Positions 41,646-50,706 of a DNA stretch of 64,000 nucleotides are shown in pieces (position 1 is the first letter of the stretch; each line of letters begins with the position of its first letter). The position numbers and the translations under genes are program-made. The notes under the pieces were generated by a model. It was not told the origin of the DNA. It saw nothing but the letters and a program-made list of their open reading frames with translations, and searched no databases. Source of the stretch: Stercoripulliclostridium_A sp045577735 (GTDB taxonomy: Bacteria > Bacillota > Clostridia > Christensenellales > DTU072). The DNA lies in the NCBI GenBank assembly GCA_045577735.1, contig JAZNIY010000019.1, positions 124,001 to 188,000 of the forward strand. The letters run 5' to 3'.

Positions 41646-43412
41646 ATGGCATTATTAAGAAATGAAGTCGCAGATAACAAAAAATGGGATTTGTCCATTT
41701 TGTTCAAGACGGAAGAAGATTTTGAAAAAGCTTTCAAAGAAGCAGAAAAAGATATTCCTACCATTTTAGAGTATAAAGGTAAATTAAACAAAGACAACGC
41801 AATTGATTGCTTTAGGGCAAACAGTGTGCTCTCTAGAAAGATTGAGAAGCTTTATTCTTATGCACACCTTCAAAAGGATGAGGACACTTCTAACCAAGCA
41901 TCACAAGCACTGGCTGAAAGAGCAAGTATGTTGTTAACAAAATATGCTTCAACCGTTTCATTTATCGAGCCTGAAATTTGCAAACTGTCAACTGCCGTTT
42001 TAAAGGAGATGGCAGAGAGTGAAGTATATGAAGATTATTCTTGCATGTTGGAAGGAATAATAAGAGAAAAAAAGCATATTCTTTCTGCTAAAGAAGAAAA
42101 GATCATGTCGGAGATTTCCTCATTTACTGGAGATTTCCAAAACGTATTTATGATGTTAGACAATGCTGACCTTAAATTTAATAAAGTTAAGGTTGATAAT
42201 GAAGAAATGGAGCTTTCTCATGGTATGTATTCAGTATTTTTACAAAACCAAGATCAATCTGTTAGAAAGGAAGCTTTTGATAATTATTATAAGGCATATC
42301 GTAACTCGATAAATACCATTGCTGCTACCTATTCAGCATCTGTCAAAAAAGATTGTACGCTATCTGCTCTACGCGGATACAAGAGTGCTCTTCAACGTGC
42401 TTTATATGCCGATGATATTGATAAGAAGGTCTACAATAACCTTATCAAGTCTGTAAAAAAGAGTACCCCAGCTCTTCATAAGTATGTTAAATATCGCAAG
42501 AAGGCATTGGGATTAAAAGAATTGCATATGTACGATATGTACGTATCTATCGTTAAGGACGTTGATCGCGAGTATGAATATGAGGATGCATATGCAATGG
42601 TACTTGAGGCGTTAAAACCTTTGGGTGAAGATTATAGAAAGATTATGGAAAGGGCATATAATGAACGTTGGATAGACGTTGAAGAAACTAAGAATAAGCG
42701 TAGTGGCGCATATTCTTGGGGCATATATGATGCTCCTCCTTACGTTCTTCTTAACCATCAAAAAACCCTACATGACGTATTTGTAATTGCACACGAAATG
42801 GGACATGCTATGCATACCTATTATTCCAATGCAAATCAATGTTATGAAAAGGCAGATTATAGAATATTCGTAGCAGAAATAGCATCCACTGTTAACGAAG
42901 TGCTTCTTTTAAAACATCTTTTAAAGACTGCGAGTGGAGAAGATAGAAAGTATCTATTGTCCTATTATTTGGACATGTTTAGAACTACGTTGTTTAGACA
43001 AACCATGTTCGCTGAGTTTGAAAAATACGCGCACGAAGAATATGAACAAGGCCGTCCTTTGACTGCGGAAAATATGAGTGCTAAGTATTATGAATTAAAC
43101 GAGGCTTACTATGGTAAAGGTGTTATCCATGATAAGGATATTGAAATAGAATGGGCACGTATTCCTCATTTCTATAATGCATTCTATGTTTATAAATATG
43201 CAACGGGACTTACTACTGCTGTTAACATTGTAAACAAACTTCTAACGGAAGAAGGATATATAGAAAAATATCTAAAGTTCCTTTCAACTGGTGGCAGTTT
43301 GTATCCATTGCCTACAATAGAAATTGCCGACGTAGATCTTAAGAGCATGGAACCTTTTGATTTTGCGATGAGCGAATTCAAGAAAACCCTTGATGAACTA
43401 GTAACTTTATGA
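41646..43412 (+). CDS. pepF: Oligoendopeptidase F
   Basis: This M3-family zinc metallopeptidase degrades short peptides in the cytoplasm. The zinc motif HEMGHAMH lies near residue 383, with the third ligand Glu in the following FVAEIASTVNEV helix. The 588-residue length and the N-terminal NKKWDLSILF segment match PepF. The ATG has a GTGAGG ribosome site. Its stop overlaps the next ATG (ATGA), coupling it to the membrane protein and then dnaB. Confidence 0.96.
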   Translation: MALLRNEVADNKKWDLSILFKTEEDFEKAFKEAEKDIPTILEYKGKLNKDNAIDCFRANSVLSRKIEKLYSYAHLQKDEDTSNQASQALAERASMLLTKYASTVSFIEPEICKLSTAVLKEMAESEVYEDYSCMLEGIIREKKHILSAKEEKIMSEISSFTGDFQNVFMMLDNADLKFNKVKVDNEEMELSHGMYSVFLQNQDQSVRKEAFDNYYKAYRNSINTIAATYSASVKKDCTLSALRGYKSALQRALYADDIDKKVYNNLIKSVKKSTPALHKYVKYRKKALGLKELHMYDMYVSIVKDVDREYEYEDAYAMVLEALKPLGEDYRKIMERAYNERWIDVEETKNKRSGAYSWGIYDAPPYVLLNHQKTLHDVFVIAHEMGHAMHTYYSNANQCYEKADYRIFVAEIASTVNEVLLLKHLLKTASGEDRKYLLSYYLDMFRTTLFRQTMFAEFEKYAHEEYEQGRPLTAENMSAKYYELNEAYYGKGVIHDKDIEIEWARIPHFYNAFYVYKYATGLTTAVNIVNKLLTEEGYIEKYLKFLSTGGSLYPLPTIEIADVDLKSMEPFDFAMSEFKKTLDELVTL

Positions 43413-44245
43413 GTAAAAAAATAGGTTTGGTTTTAATTATATTAGCGTTAGTTGTCAGTATCGCCTACGTTGCGATAGGTGTGGGCACCTTTGAGGATTG
43501 TCCGATTAAAACTACAACGCCTACTGAAGTGGTTAAAAAGGAATACAAGGCGAAATTGGTGTACAACTCACTTATGTACAACTCTGGCGCTTATGAGTAT
43601 AGTGTTCAGGCCTACGTTAACGTTGAAAGGGTGGCAAAAAATGCTACTGTAACGGAAAGAATGGCGATTACACAACAATCTAAAGATGCAATATCAAGTA
43701 TTAAAAAAGATTGGGAAAGTTATGGATATAAAATAGAAACACATGAAGATTATTTTGTGTCAGCGACAATAGCTTATTATGAAGATTATGATCAATTGGC
43801 ATTAGCGAATGGTCAGACGGGATACGTTTACGCAAAGAGCGATGCTACAATATATCGTGGCTGGATATACAATAAAATAGTTTCCGAGCGTACAACTGGC
43901 TTTAAACAAGAAAGTGGTAGCATATTGAATAAGGCTGAAGAAACCTTGAATTCTATTGATGGTATTACGCTAGGTGACGTATCATTGGTTTATAATTATG
44001 GTACAATGTACAAAACCACAACGATATCTTCAGATGCTGACCAGATTTATCAATTAAATGATAAAGAAACCGGTTTGTATACCGTAATCCATGAGTTTGG
44101 AATGACAAACGACAATAGGGGAAGAGTAATTACCTTGGTTCAGACTTCCCCAAACGTATATACGTGGTACTTGTTGCCAATAGTTTGCAGTATGTTTATA
44201 GCAGGCTTAACGCTGTTGGTTTCAGGTGCTCGAAGGAGTAAATAA
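43409..44245 (+). CDS. Two-helix membrane protein with an extracytoplasmic domain
   Basis: 278 residues: one N-terminal membrane helix (VLIILALVVSIAYVAIGVG), a soluble region of about 220 residues with many Tyr, Asn and Thr, and a second helix near the C-terminus (LLPIVCSMFIAGLTLLVSG) followed by a short basic tail. Both ends should face the cytoplasm with the loop outside. I recognise no family. It overlaps pepF by 4 nt and shares one base with the dnaB start, so the three genes are one transcription unit. Confidence 0.75.
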   Translation: MSKKIGLVLIILALVVSIAYVAIGVGTFEDCPIKTTTPTEVVKKEYKAKLVYNSLMYNSGAYEYSVQAYVNVERVAKNATVTERMAITQQSKDAISSIKKDWESYGYKIETHEDYFVSATIAYYEDYDQLALANGQTGYVYAKSDATIYRGWIYNKIVSERTTGFKQESGSILNKAEETLNSIDGITLGDVSLVYNYGTMYKTTTISSDADQIYQLNDKETGLYTVIHEFGMTNDNRGRVITLVQTSPNVYTWYLLPIVCSMFIAGLTLLVSGARRSK

Positions 44246-45672
44246 TGGCAGAAACAAATGAAAACAAAGTTGCAATAAAGCGTTATCCATCTAATAATGA
44301 AGCCGAGCAATATTTACTATGTTGTATGCTTATAGATGGCGACGTCGCATCTACGATAATTCCAGAAATGGATGAAGCATTTTTCTTTAATGCAACGCAC
44401 AAAAAGATATTTAATGCAATGCATAAATTGTATGCTCAAAACGTGTCTATAGATGCTATTACGGTTTATGATGCACTTGTTAAAAACAATCAAGCAGATA
44501 TAGATATTCTAAAGTATCTTACCGATTTAAGTCAAATTACGCCTAGCGCAGTAAATTATCGCGATTTCTTTAATATTTTACATCGTGATATGGTTATGCG
44601 TGCTCTTATTAAGATTGGAAATGCAATTGCGGAAGATGCGTACAATTCTGATGATGCCGAAAAATCACTAAGAAACGCTGAAACCTTAATATATGATTTA
44701 GGCACGAAGGGACTTGGCGTAAATAGTGGGCTTGAACATATCGCAAAGCCTGGTCAAAGATATATAGAAAGATTGCTTACCATGCGTAAAGATATCAATT
44801 CGGTAAAGGGACTTAAGACTTATTACGATATCTTTGACAAGGTTACAAACGGACTACAAGCGGGATCGTTAATTATTTTGGCAGCACGTCCTTCAGTGGG
44901 TAAAACTGCATTTGCATTGAATTTGGTTGCTAACATGATTAGAAATCAAAATGAAAGTTCAACGGTTGCATTGTTCTGTTTGGAAATGTCTAGAGAAGAC
45001 CTTGTACAAAGACTTTTAGCAATCAACACTGACGTAACAATGGATTCTTTAAGTTCTGCTCGATTTAACGATGACCAATATGATGAACTTTGGAACGCCC
45101 ACTCTGCTGCTTCTAAATGCCAAATTTATCTTGATTATAACTCCGGAGCAACTCCTGCTTATATTTCTTCACAATGCAGAAGACTTCGCAGTCAATCAGC
45201 CAATAAGAAAATTGATCTTGTAATAATAGACTACTTGCAACTGATGAGTAACGATAAGAGTAATCGCAACTCAACTCGTCAAACCGACGTTGCCGAAATG
45301 AGTAGAAACTTAAAGAACATGGCTATGGATTTAGGCTGTCCTGTTATTGCTCTTTCTCAAATGTCTCGTTCAATTGAAGAGCGTGATGATAAAGAGCCCA
45401 AACTATCTGACCTTCGTGAATCTGGTTCAATCGAACAGGATGCAGATATGGTATTGTTCTTGTCACGTGAAAATGAAGCAGATAAAGGTGCTCCTATTTC
45501 TCACATGATAATAGATATTGCAAAACATCGTAATGGTGAACTGAAGAAGATACGTTACATTTGGGAGGGGGCTCACGTCCGCTTCACGGAAGCACCGGCA
45601 TCAAACCAAAGCTTTGATAGTAACGTTTATGCTAATGCTAAAGCAAAGAAAAAACCACCACAGCAAATATAA
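44245..45672 (+). CDS. dnaB: Replicative DNA helicase DnaB (DnaC of Firmicutes)
   Basis: This hexameric helicase unwinds DNA at the replication fork. It has the N-terminal primase-interaction domain (NNEAEQYLLCCMLID), Walker A ARPSVGKTAFALN near residue 214, Walker B LVIIDYLQLM, the H4-type LSQMSRSIEER and the arginine-finger region. The 475-residue length is normal. It is the last gene of the pepF operon and ends in a terminator. The common partner rplI (bL9) is not next to it. Confidence 0.96.
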   Translation: MAETNENKVAIKRYPSNNEAEQYLLCCMLIDGDVASTIIPEMDEAFFFNATHKKIFNAMHKLYAQNVSIDAITVYDALVKNNQADIDILKYLTDLSQITPSAVNYRDFFNILHRDMVMRALIKIGNAIAEDAYNSDDAEKSLRNAETLIYDLGTKGLGVNSGLEHIAKPGQRYIERLLTMRKDINSVKGLKTYYDIFDKVTNGLQAGSLIILAARPSVGKTAFALNLVANMIRNQNESSTVALFCLEMSREDLVQRLLAINTDVTMDSLSSARFNDDQYDELWNAHSAASKCQIYLDYNSGATPAYISSQCRRLRSQSANKKIDLVIIDYLQLMSNDKSNRNSTRQTDVAEMSRNLKNMAMDLGCPVIALSQMSRSIEERDDKEPKLSDLRESGSIEQDADMVLFLSRENEADKGAPISHMIIDIAKHRNGELKKIRYIWEGAHVRFTEAPASNQSFDSNVYANAKAKKKPPQQI

Positions 45673-45677
45673 TTATT

Positions 45678-45702
45678 AAAGCACTCGAAAGAGTGCTTTT
45701 TT
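45678..45702 (+). terminator. Terminator of the pepF-dnaB operon
   Basis: AAAGCACTC (45678-45686) and GAGTGCTTT (45691-45699) form a perfect stem with loop GAAA and a T tail. Confidence 0.9.
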
Positions 45703-45731
45703 TGTAATAAATAGACAAGTTAGCGCATACT
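45702..45731 (+). promoter_or_regulatory. Promoter of yqfC, probably leaderless
   Basis: TTGTAA (45702-45707) and CATACT (45726-45731) with 18-bp spacing; the ATG at 45739 is 7 nt downstream, with no ribosome site. If yqfC is sporulation-controlled here, a sigma-E promoter would look different, so this needs testing. Confidence 0.4.
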
Positions 45732-45738
45732 TTTTTAT

Positions 45739-45966
45739 ATGAATTATATCAAAGAAAGCTTCAGTTATAAGTTAACGTTTATAGGTGGCAAAGAGTTGTT
45801 CATGGAAGGGCATAGAGGCATTTCTAAATGCACTGAAAGCGAAATAGTCATAAGAGTGCGTGGGGGAAAGATTTCTATACATGGTGAAGAATTGCACGTG
45901 AAAGAGATAAATGAAGATGAATTATTTGTGCAAGGAAAAATGGAAGCGTTTGGAGTGATTAAATGA
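45739..45966 (+). CDS. yqfC: Sporulation protein YqfC (YabP/YqfC family)
   Basis: 75 residues of mainly beta structure, with GGKELFMEGHRGISKCTESEIVI and MEAFGVIK regions typical of the YabP/YqfC family found in endospore formers. It is the first gene of the cluster and overlaps yqfD by 4 nt. The assignment rests on the short family pattern plus its canonical neighbour yqfD. Confidence 0.85.
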   Translation: MNYIKESFSYKLTFIGGKELFMEGHRGISKCTESEIVIRVRGGKISIHGEELHVKEINEDELFVQGKMEAFGVIK

Positions 45967-46883
45967 TATTGAATGAAAAGGTGGAATATAGGATTTTTGG
46001 GAATACAGAATATGTGCTCAATCTTTTGTTGAAACATCACGTGTGTGTAATATCACCACTTAGTGAGGATGAAAGTTGTAGAATAAAGATTCTTAGAAAA
46101 GACAAAGAAAAATTGGAAAGAATACTAAAAAATTATGGAAAAAAATTTGAAGTAATTAATATATACACTAGGGGCGAGATTTTTAAAAAGATAAATAAAA
46201 AGTATTTGATTTGGATTGGTTTGGTAGTGACTGTTTTTATGATATCAATATATTCACAAGCGATTACGGATATTAAAATAAATGGTTGCAACAAGATAGC
46301 TGAAGAGGTAATAATAGAAGCTATACAAGAGGACTTAAAGAGCCCTTTTTTTGTTACAAGAAAGGTAACAACATTGATTGAAAATAACGTACGTGAAATG
46401 GATGGTATCGCATATGTTGCAACTACGAAAAAAGGTAGAACGCTGGAAATAAATATCGTAGAAGAGCTGTCTAAAACGAATAAAATAGATACCCAAAACA
46501 AGGTATTTGTCAAAGCGCTGGAAAGTGGCGTTGTAACAAAAATAATGGTGTACGGCGGGACCCAACTAATAAACGTTGGGGATGAAGTAATAGCTGGTCA
46601 AGATTTAATTGCACCTTATTTTATTAACTCAGACGGTGTAACTAGACCAACTTATGCTTTTGGGAAGGTGGAAGCCAAGGTTACTCGTACAATAGAGTTA
46701 ACCTATTTGTCCGAAGAAGATTACAACGAGCATTTTATAAATGATTATGAAAAACAAACTGCACTTTGTAAAGAAAATTTAAAGGCCGAAGATAAATATA
46801 TAGGCGCACACTTTTTTGTTAAAAATGTAGACAAAAGTATAGTTTGTAGTATATACTATGATATATTAACGCGTATTGCATAG
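45963..46883 (+). CDS. yqfD: Sporulation protein YqfD
   Basis: 306 residues. A cytoplasmic N-terminal part is followed by a membrane helix (YLIWIGLVVTVFMISIYSQAI) and an extracytoplasmic domain. The segment ITDIKINGCNKI and the VVTKIMVYGGTQLINVGDEVIAGQDL region, resembling a membrane-fusion/POTRA-like beta domain, are typical of YqfD. It is shorter than the B. subtilis protein (about 400 residues). It is expressed in the mother cell in B. subtilis; the exact role is unknown. Some NAY-GTN pairs here break the NAC preference seen elsewhere. Confidence 0.88.
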   Translation: MILNEKVEYRIFGNTEYVLNLLLKHHVCVISPLSEDESCRIKILRKDKEKLERILKNYGKKFEVINIYTRGEIFKKINKKYLIWIGLVVTVFMISIYSQAITDIKINGCNKIAEEVIIEAIQEDLKSPFFVTRKVTTLIENNVREMDGIAYVATTKKGRTLEINIVEELSKTNKIDTQNKVFVKALESGVVTKIMVYGGTQLINVGDEVIAGQDLIAPYFINSDGVTRPTYAFGKVEAKVTRTIELTYLSEEDYNEHFINDYEKQTALCKENLKAEDKYIGAHFFVKNVDKSIVCSIYYDILTRIA

Positions 46884-46906
46884 GCGTATAATTTCAAGGA
46901 GTATGT

Positions 46907-48376
46907 ATGAAAAACAAAAATTCGGTGTTAATGCCGAAAGATAAAAGAATAGATGAGCGTAAAAGGGATATTGCTTTTAGAATTTTAACGGTAATAGGCG
47001 TTTCTTTTTTGCTTGGAATAATCATTAGACTGTCAAAAATTGATGATTTCAGTAAGGCAGGAGATTTCTTTACCGGAGAGATTTGGATACAGATTCTTGT
47101 TTTGAGTGCTCTTATTGCAACAGTACTTTCAACGTTATATTTTTATTCAATTTACGTTAGAAGAGATTTAAGAAAGGATAAAAAATTGCTTCCGGTTCTT
47201 TCAGCATCAATTATCCTTACTTTTGTACTTTCGTTAATTTTTAGCATTTTCATTAACGTTTATATAGCGCCTTTAGTATTAGCATCATTATTGGTTGCAA
47301 CCTTGCTTGACAAGCGTATAGGTCTTGTAACTACCGTACTGACTTCACAGGCTTTCTTTATTACATATATCATTGTGTTTGGCGCAGAAGAGGTTGTAGA
47401 TACCGCTGCCGCAATGATCACGTCTATGATTGCAGCAATATTCTTGGTTTGCAATATGGACAGGTCGGGTAGCAGATTTAAATTCACTGGAATAGCCATT
47501 ATTGTTGGTGTTTGTACGGCTTTAATACCTGTATTATTAAATTTGATCATTGACAGCTCTAACGTGATTAATATGTTAATGAGTGGTTTATGGTCACTAC
47601 TTTCGGTAGTTTTATCGGTAGCGCTTTATATGGTTTTTTTACCAATTATGGAATACTTGTTCCGCATTAATACAGTTTTCCGCTTGGGCGAATTGTGTTC
47701 ACTGGAGAATCCTTTACTAAAGAGATTGGCCGAAGAAGCTCCTGGTACGTTTAATCACAGTATCGCGGTTGGAAATCTTGCTGAATTATGCGCAGATGCT
47801 ATTGGTGAAAGTCCTCAACTTGCTAAGGTATGTGCCTATTACCATGATGTGGGCAAATTAAAAAATGCCGAGTACTTTATAGAAAACCAAAAAGGTTACA
47901 ATCCTCACGATGATCTAATTCCTGAAGTAAGCGTTTCCATGATTATTAGCCACGTTAATGCTAGTTGTGAGCTTATTAAAGAAGCGAAACTACCGGAAAT
48001 ACTTGCTGACGTAGCACGTGAGCATCATGGTACAACACCAGTAAACTACTTTTTGTATAAGGCTCAAACCTATACAGAGGATGATCTTGATAAAATTGAG
48101 TTCAGTTATCCTGGTCCAAAACCACAAAGCAAAATCGCGGCAATAATTATGATAGTTGATACCGTTGAGGCTGCTTCACGTGCTATACAAGGCTTATCAA
48201 GCCCCGAAAAGTTTAGAGCTTTTATTCACAAACTAATAAAAGAAAAATCTGATCACGGTCAGTTTGAAGAATGTGGTATAACTTTTAAAGATTTAAAAAC
48301 GATAGAGGACACGTTGGTTAAGATCCTTCCCTCTATGTACCACGCGAGAATACAATACAATAATCCGAGAGAGTAG
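46907..48376 (+). CDS. pgpH: PgpH-type HD phosphohydrolase (c-di-AMP phosphodiesterase), short form
   Basis: 489 residues: seven or so membrane helices (residues about 22-245) lead into a cytoplasmic HD domain, with NHSIAVGNLAELC near 283, YYHDVGKLKNAEYF near 311, and the later SMIISHVNA and REHHGTTPVNYF histidine motifs. Canonical PgpH is about 700 residues and has a large extracellular 7TMR-HDED domain after the first helix; that domain is missing here. The enzyme should hydrolyse c-di-AMP to pApA. It sits where yqfF sits in B. subtilis, but phoH, normally between yqfD and yqfF, is absent. It is followed by the ybeY-era fusion 3 nt later. Confidence 0.92.
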   Translation: MKNKNSVLMPKDKRIDERKRDIAFRILTVIGVSFLLGIIIRLSKIDDFSKAGDFFTGEIWIQILVLSALIATVLSTLYFYSIYVRRDLRKDKKLLPVLSASIILTFVLSLIFSIFINVYIAPLVLASLLVATLLDKRIGLVTTVLTSQAFFITYIIVFGAEEVVDTAAAMITSMIAAIFLVCNMDRSGSRFKFTGIAIIVGVCTALIPVLLNLIIDSSNVINMLMSGLWSLLSVVLSVALYMVFLPIMEYLFRINTVFRLGELCSLENPLLKRLAEEAPGTFNHSIAVGNLAELCADAIGESPQLAKVCAYYHDVGKLKNAEYFIENQKGYNPHDDLIPEVSVSMIISHVNASCELIKEAKLPEILADVAREHHGTTPVNYFLYKAQTYTEDDLDKIEFSYPGPKPQSKIAAIIMIVDTVEAASRAIQGLSSPEKFRAFIHKLIKEKSDHGQFEECGITFKDLKTIEDTLVKILPSMYHARIQYNNPRE

Positions 48377-48379
48377 GCA

Positions 48380-49780
48380 ATGATAAATCTATATAACGCA
48401 GAAAAGTATGAAAAGATTTTGGAACGTGCCATAAAAGGAGCGTTTAAACGTTTTGAAATTAACGCAAAAGACGTTGAAATAGAAGTAGAACTTCTTGATT
48501 CCGAAGAAATACGTGAACTCAATCGTGACGAAAGGGGAATAGACAAGGTCACGGACGTTCTCAGTTTTCCTAATTTGGAAGTGTCTCTTCCGTTTGATCC
48601 TAGCGATTATGAAGATGATATAAACCCTGAAAATGATTGTGTTATTTTAGGGGAGATTTATATTTGTCTTGAAAGAGCGTTGGAACAAGCAGATGAATAT
48701 GGCCACAGTATAGAAAGAGAGCTTGGTTTTTTGGCTACGCATGGTGTGTTGCATCTTTTGGGGTTTGACCATGAAGAAGATGAAGAGCGTGAAGAAATGG
48801 AGAGTCTTCAAGATGAAATACTTAATTCTGTAGGAATTACTAGAGATGGTATTTTTGACGTTGCTGAAGATGAGGAAGAAAAAGAATCCAGATGTGGTTA
48901 TGCCGTTATTTTGGGTAGACCTAATGCTGGAAAATCCACGCTCATTAACCAAATTATTGGTGAAAAGGTCTCCATTGTTTCTTGGAAACCACAAACGACG
49001 CGTAATAGAATAATAGGCATTTTAAACGAGGATAACGTACAAATAATTTTTGTTGATACTCCTGGAATTCACGCACCAAAAAACGAACTAGGTAAATTCA
49101 TGATGCATTCGGTTAAGGTTGCATCAGAAGGTGTAGATGCAGTTATTTACGTTGTTGATTCAGAAAAAGGATTAGATATTAATGACGTTGAGCGAATAAA
49201 GAAAAACGTTGAGAGTGGCAATAAAGTCGTAGTTGCTGTAAATAAAGTAGACCACGTAACCAAAGAAAAGGTTGCAGAAATACTCATAGAACTAAACAAA
49301 ATAGACGGGTTAGTCGCAGTTGTGCCAATTTCAGCATTGCGTGGCAAAAACGTTGATGCGCTCGTAAAAGAGATTATTGCTTTAATGCCGGAAGGCGAAA
49401 AGATGTATGCGGATGATCAATATACCGATAGAAATATGCGCTTTATGGCATCGGAAATAATACGTGAAAAAGCACTTCGACTTTTGGATAAAGAGATACC
49501 TTATGGCATAGCTGTAAGTATCAATAAATACGAATATCGTGAAAACGGCATTTTAGATATTGATGCTGACGTTATTGTGCAAAAGCAACAACATAAACCC
49601 ATAGTCTTAGGCAAAAAAGGAGAGATGATTAAGAGGATTTCCACTTATGCAAGACAAGACCTTGAAGAAATGACTGGTGACAAGATATTTATGACTTTGT
49701 GGGTAAGAGTTAAAGAAGATTGGCGTGACGATATAGGGCTACTCAATAATTTAGGCTATAATAAGCGTGATGATGCTTAA
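48380..49780 (+). CDS. ybeY-era: Fused rRNA maturation RNase YbeY and GTPase Era
   Basis: A single uninterrupted 466-residue frame. Residues 1-150 are YbeY: the zinc-binding motif HGVLHLLGFDH is at about 121-131, with DVLSFP before it. An acidic linker (DVAEDEEEKES) follows. From about 169 it is Era: G1 GRPNAGKSTL, the switch region TTRNRIIGI, G3 DTPGIH, G4 NKVD, and the C-terminal KH domain with VLGKKGEMIKRI near 410. Both partners act in 16S rRNA 3'-end maturation. In B. subtilis these are separate genes with dgkA and cdd between them; those are absent here. No frameshift is needed, so the fusion looks real. Confidence 0.95.
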   Translation: MINLYNAEKYEKILERAIKGAFKRFEINAKDVEIEVELLDSEEIRELNRDERGIDKVTDVLSFPNLEVSLPFDPSDYEDDINPENDCVILGEIYICLERALEQADEYGHSIERELGFLATHGVLHLLGFDHEEDEEREEMESLQDEILNSVGITRDGIFDVAEDEEEKESRCGYAVILGRPNAGKSTLINQIIGEKVSIVSWKPQTTRNRIIGILNEDNVQIIFVDTPGIHAPKNELGKFMMHSVKVASEGVDAVIYVVDSEKGLDINDVERIKKNVESGNKVVVAVNKVDHVTKEKVAEILIELNKIDGLVAVVPISALRGKNVDALVKEIIALMPEGEKMYADDQYTDRNMRFMASEIIREKALRLLDKEIPYGIAVSINKYEYRENGILDIDADVIVQKQQHKPIVLGKKGEMIKRISTYARQDLEEMTGDKIFMTLWVRVKEDWRDDIGLLNNLGYNKRDDA

Positions 49781-49815
49781 AGTATAGAAAGATAAAATAG
49801 GTTCATACTTTGAGT

Positions 49816-49929
49816 ATGAATAACGATGTTGAAAGAGTATTTTATGACGCATTTAAAAAGAGTGGAAATATAGGTTATTTTATGCTATATTCTCGCTTGA
49901 AAGAAACAAAGGACGACGATGGAACTTAA
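49816..49929 (+). CDS. yqzL: YqzL-like small protein, 37 aa
   Basis: A short frame between era and recO encodes MNNDVERVFYDAFKKSGNIG followed by YFMLYSRLKETKDDDGT. The pattern F-x-x-SGNIG-Y-x-LY matches YqzL, which occupies the same place (era-yqzL-recO) in B. subtilis. It overlaps the recO start by 11 nt. The start codon is inside a small hairpin (TTCATAC/GTATGAA). It is supported by position and pattern only, so confidence is moderate. Confidence 0.7.
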   Translation: MNNDVERVFYDAFKKSGNIGYFMLYSRLKETKDDDGT

Positions 49930-50566
49930 AACCCAAGCACTATGTTTAAGGTCAACGGACTACGGAGAATCAAGTAAAATAATTACTTTGTTTTCTGCTG
50001 ATGTTGGTAAAATAGGTGCCCAAGTCCGCTCTGTAAAGAACCCAAAGTCCAAATTAAAGCAATGTGCTATGCCTTTGTGCTTTGGGGAGTACATATTGCA
50101 CAAAAAAGGCGATTTCTATACTGTAACCGGTTGTACGGTAGAGGAGAGTTTTTTTAATATTTGGACTGACGTACACAAATACTCAGCTAGTCAAATAGTT
50201 TTGGAGGCCCTTGATAAATTAACGGAATCAAATTTCCCGGATCCTCAAAATTTGGTTTGTGGTGTGCGTGCATTGGAAGAGATAAATTACTCTAGTGTAA
50301 TTCCATACGTTTATGCAACTCATTTTTTAGTGAGTTTGTTGCCACAACATGGTATAAATGTTTCTGAAGAGGAATTGCCAATAAAGCCTTATCGTTTAAT
50401 CAGCGCATATAAAAACGCTTCAATAGAGGAATTGGAAACTCTAGATTTAACTCTTAACGATATTATTCAGGCACTAAATTTTGTAAATCTAATATATCGA
50501 GAAAGGGTAGGGGAGAAACTAAATTCCGTTATTGAATCACTAAAAATACTAAACAGCCTTGAGTAA
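49919..50566 (+). CDS. recO: DNA repair protein RecO, short form
   Basis: RecO anneals single strands and loads RecA with RecR. The N-terminal OB-fold (TQALCLRSTDYGESSKIITLFS, GKIGAQVRSV) is clear. The 215-residue protein is shorter than the usual 240-255. The zinc-binding four-Cys module expected in the C-terminal part is missing: residues about 140-170 have no Cys pairs. It should still fold as an OB-helical protein. It is the last gene of the cluster; the downstream terminator stem overlaps its stop codon. Confidence 0.92.
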   Translation: MELKTQALCLRSTDYGESSKIITLFSADVGKIGAQVRSVKNPKSKLKQCAMPLCFGEYILHKKGDFYTVTGCTVEESFFNIWTDVHKYSASQIVLEALDKLTESNFPDPQNLVCGVRALEEINYSSVIPYVYATHFLVSLLPQHGINVSEEELPIKPYRLISAYKNASIEELETLDLTLNDIIQALNFVNLIYRERVGEKLNSVIESLKILNSLE

Positions 50567-50577
50567 TCAAGGTTTTT
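50557..50577 (+). terminator. Terminator overlapping the recO stop
   Basis: CCTTGA (50557-50562) and TCAAGG (50567-50572) form a stem around GTAA with T residues after; the stop codon is within the loop. Confidence 0.75.
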
Positions 50578-50621
50578 CTTTTAAATTTAATATATTTTAT
50601 ATAATAAAAATATAATTTCGC

Positions 50622-50650
50622 TTGCACTTAGGCGCATTTTAAAGTATAAT
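50622..50650 (+). promoter_or_regulatory. Promoter of ppdK
   Basis: TTGCAC (50622-50627) and TATAAT (50645-50650) with the ideal 17-bp spacing. The leader is about 50 nt with ATAGGAG before the ATG. The strong promoter agrees with the optimised codon use of the gene. Confidence 0.8.
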
Positions 50651-50706
50651 TGATTAAGTGTGAAAACAAAAACTAATTCAAAACTATTTTTTATAGGAGA
50701 TTAAAT

